A DNA stretch of 13,967 nt. Source: JBBSTY01 sp038235385 (GTDB lineage Bacteria; Actinomycetota; Acidimicrobiia; Acidimicrobiales; Acidimicrobilacustridaceae). Within the stretch, counting starts at the first letter, position 1, and each line of letters starts with the position of its first letter. Positions 12,378 through 13,967 of the stretch are shown piece after piece. The DNA lies in NCBI GenBank assembly GCA_038235385.1, contig JBBSTY010000115.1, forward strand, positions 1-13,967, given 5' to 3'. Below the pieces are notes generated by a model. It searched no databases and was not told the DNA's origin. It saw nothing but the letters and a program-made list of their open reading frames with translations. Position numbers and translations under genes: made by a program.

Positions 12378-13240
12378 CAGTGCGTCCCCGCCGGTTCGGT
12401 CGCTCGGGCCAGATCGCCGAAGGTCCCCAGACGGAAGCCGAGCGCATCGATCTCGTGGCGGATGCCCGCCGATCGCAGGGCGTCCGCTTCGTCGGCCCAC
12501 CGATAGTCCCAGCGGTAGCGAGCGAGGTCCGGGTCGTCGCCTTCGCCCGGGTGGGTGGCGAGCTCGGCCGACGCCGCACCGGTCGCGCGGAGCCGCCGGA
12601 GCGCGTCGACCATCGAGCGCTCGTCGAGGCAGCCCGCCTCGTCGAGGCCGGTGGACGCGCCGGCGTAGGTCCACCCGCTGCGGTCGCACCGCTGCTCGAG
12701 GTCGCGTGCCAGTCGGGAGACCACCACCCCCACGGGCGAGCGGGCGGTCGAGCGGGTGACGCGGATCACCCGGATGTCCCGTTCCTCGCCGAGGTCCATC
12801 ACCACCCGTCGGACCGATGGCCAGAGGTGGAGGTTCTGGTGCGTGTCGAGGTGGTCCGCGGTGACGCCGGCATCGGCGATGCGGTCGAGCTGCGCACCGA
12901 ACTCGCGCCGCAGGTCGTCCGGGTCGATCCGCCGAGCCGCGGCACGCGGGAGGAACTGGCGCCACGAGAGGTGCAGCCGCCCGCGGCCGTCGACGAGCGT
13001 CGGGATCTCCGCAGCGGTGAGCAGCGGCGGATCCTCGCCGACGACGGCGAGGTGGGCACCGGTCCCGAGCGTCGGCGCGTCGGCGAGGAGGGCTGCGCTG
13101 GCGTCGAAGGCCGGGGTGAGCGCCAGCACCGAGGTGGAGGTGACGACGCCCCGGCGGTGGGCGTCGAGGATGGCCCGCGACACCCCGAGGGTGAGCCCGT
13201 AGTCGTCGGCGTTGACGATGAGCAGCCGACGATCAGGCAT
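12377..13240 (-). CDS. YdjC/ChbG-family polysaccharide deacetylase-like protein
   Basis: This 287-residue protein matches the YdjC/ChbG family, metal-dependent deacetylases of N-acetylated sugars, also including HpnK of hopanoid clusters. Seen: IVNADDYGLT (8-17) with metal-binding Asp12/Asp13, GAHLAVVGEDPPL (61-73) with His63, and DHLDTHQNLHLWP (129-141), where His130 and His134 are likely metal ligands with His138 near by. ELATHPGEGDD (226-236) carries His230 of the usual late active-site loop. The ATG at 13240 was chosen because it begins directly at the conserved first strand; it overlaps the glycosyltransferase stop by eight bases. With the GT2 gene before it and two methyltransferases after it, removal of an acetyl group from a lipid-linked amino sugar is a plausible job. 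Confidence 0.88.
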   Translation of the reverse strand: MPDRRLLIVNADDYGLTLGVSRAILDAHRRGVVTSTSVLALTPAFDASAALLADAPTLGTGAHLAVVGEDPPLLTAAEIPTLVDGRGRLHLSWRQFLPRAAARRIDPDDLRREFGAQLDRIADAGVTADHLDTHQNLHLWPSVRRVVMDLGEERDIRVIRVTRSTARSPVGVVVSRLARDLEQRCDRSGWTYAGASTGLDEAGCLDERSMVDALRRLRATGAASAELATHPGEGDDPDLARYRWDYRWADEADALRSAGIRHEIDALGFRLGTFGDLARATEPAGTH

Positions 13241-13967
13241 CGACGTCGAGCCCCGGAGCCGCGGGCTGACCGGGAGCGACGGGCGGGCGACGGACCTCGA
13301 GTGGGAGCGGTTCGACGGAGTTGAGCTCGGTGCGGAGGCTCCGCATCTCACGCACGATGGTGAGGATGACCGCGTTGGACGAGAGCGTGGACACGCCACG
13401 GGTGCGGGGGAAGTAGTCGACGCCGAACTGGATGGTCGAGAAACCCATGCGTTGAGCCCGCGCCAGGAGCTCGACGTCGATGAACGAACCCTCGCTCTGC
13501 AGATCGGTCAGTTCGAGGACGCGCCGGCGGATGAGCTTGAACGCGAAGTTCATGTCCCGCAGGCGCAGCCCGAACAGGAGCTGCACGAGGTGGTTGTAGA
13601 CGTAGGAGTAGATGAGCCGGCGCGGTCCTTCTCCGGTGCGGTCGAAGCGGAACGCGCTGACGATGTCGGCGTCGTAGATGCGCAGGAGACGGACGGCCTT
13701 GGCCGCCTCGGCCATGTCGAAGGGGAGATCGGCGTCGGTGTAGAGCACGAGCTCGCCTCGGGCCTCGGCGAACCCGGTGCGCAGGCTGCCGCCGAGCTTG
13801 CGGTTCGTGGCGTGGTGCACGACCCGCACGCGGTCGTTGTCGGCCGCCAGCTGGTCGGTGATCTCGGCCGTGCGATCGGTCGACGCATCATCGATGATGA
13901 GCACCTCGAACCAACCGATCTCGCCTGCGTTCACCAGACCCTGCCCGGCATCGAACGCGGCGCTCAC
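13233..13967 (-). CDS. Family 2 glycosyltransferase, dolichyl-phosphate-mannose-synthase-like (5' end outside window)
   Basis: At least 244 residues of a GT2 glycosyltransferase are seen; the frame is open to the window edge, so the N-terminal PxxNE-type strand is missing. Present are the nucleotide-binding IIDDASTDRT (24-33), GGSLRTGFAEARGE (59-72), the metal-binding TDADLPF (77-83), and DMNFAFKLIRR (138-148) with YFPRTRGVST (185-194), the donor and acceptor loop seen in DPM1-like enzymes. Such enzymes move a sugar from a nucleotide sugar to polyprenyl phosphate or a lipid. The Pro-rich C-terminus (about 218-240) has no clear membrane segment. Its stop overlaps the deacetylase start by eight bases, making it the first gene in view of the five-gene run. 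Confidence 0.88.
   Translation of the reverse strand: MSAAFDAGQGLVNAGEIGWFEVLIIDDASTDRTAEITDQLAADNDRVRVVHHATNRKLGGSLRTGFAEARGELVLYTDADLPFDMAEAAKAVRLLRIYDADIVSAFRFDRTGEGPRRLIYSYVYNHLVQLLFGLRLRDMNFAFKLIRRRVLELTDLQSEGSFIDVELLARAQRMGFSTIQFGVDYFPRTRGVSTLSSNAVILTIVREMRSLRTELNSVEPLPLEVRRPPVAPGQPAAPGLDVDA

Noticed and set aside
12378..12965. A long 5' extension of the methyltransferase gene at 11691
   Set aside because: The extension is low-complexity and overlaps the deacetylase. The TGATG junction at 12375-12379 explains the true start.

Overview
This is a very GC-rich window (codon third positions are almost all G or C). It reads as a chromosomal segment of a high-GC actinomycete. The mycothiol glycosyltransferase MshA, an RsiG/AmfC-type protein and an Rv0474-like XRE regulator point to Actinomycetota. 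A deep lineage such as Acidimicrobiia is my guess; no rRNA or other marker here can confirm it. I see no tRNA, rRNA, CRISPR array, insertion sequence or phage gene. The longest stretch without a gene is about 240 bases.

Layout. (1) Bases 1-1309, plus strand: the C-terminal part of an ABC transporter ATPase, coupled by an ATGA overlap to an ABC-2 type permease; together they form an exporter. (2) Bases 1327-5177, minus strand, in transcription order: mshA, a YbjN-domain gene, proC, a SAM hydrolase (DUF62 family), and an unusual 29-codon membrane microprotein whose ATG overlaps the SAM hydrolase stop. (3) Bases 5281-7872, minus strand, in transcription order: a MoaD/ThiS-like small protein, a degenerate CdsA-like membrane protein, an RsiG-like anti-sigma factor with c-di-GMP-binding motifs, and an XRE regulator with an acidic tail. 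(4) Bases 8002-9402, plus strand: a histidine phosphatase and a SprT/YgjP-like zinc protease with a long disordered tail. (5) Bases 9436-13967, minus strand, in transcription order: a DPM1-like family 2 glycosyltransferase (cut by the window edge), a YdjC/ChbG deacetylase, two SAM methyltransferases, and an ABC1/UbiB kinase-like protein. These five are packed with overlaps of 8, 1 and 4 bases and one 12-base gap, so they are very likely one transcript.

How they may work together. The mshA block covers thiol redox buffering, proline synthesis and SAM turnover. The rsiG-xre pair just upstream suggests that a c-di-GMP/sigma-factor switch and mycothiol synthesis share a neighbourhood. The last operon looks like a glycolipid or polyprenol-glycan tailoring pathway (glycosyl transfer, deacetylation, methylation) with a UbiB-type ATPase.

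The most interesting points are: the RsiG-like protein, with one perfect and one His-substituted copy of the c-di-GMP motif; a QxxLF motif, of the kind that binds the DNA sliding clamp, at the very C-terminus of the SprT-like protease, which would make it a bacterial parallel to Spartan; a MoaD-like protein whose diglycine is masked by 12 extra residues; the compact glycan operon; and the coupled microprotein.
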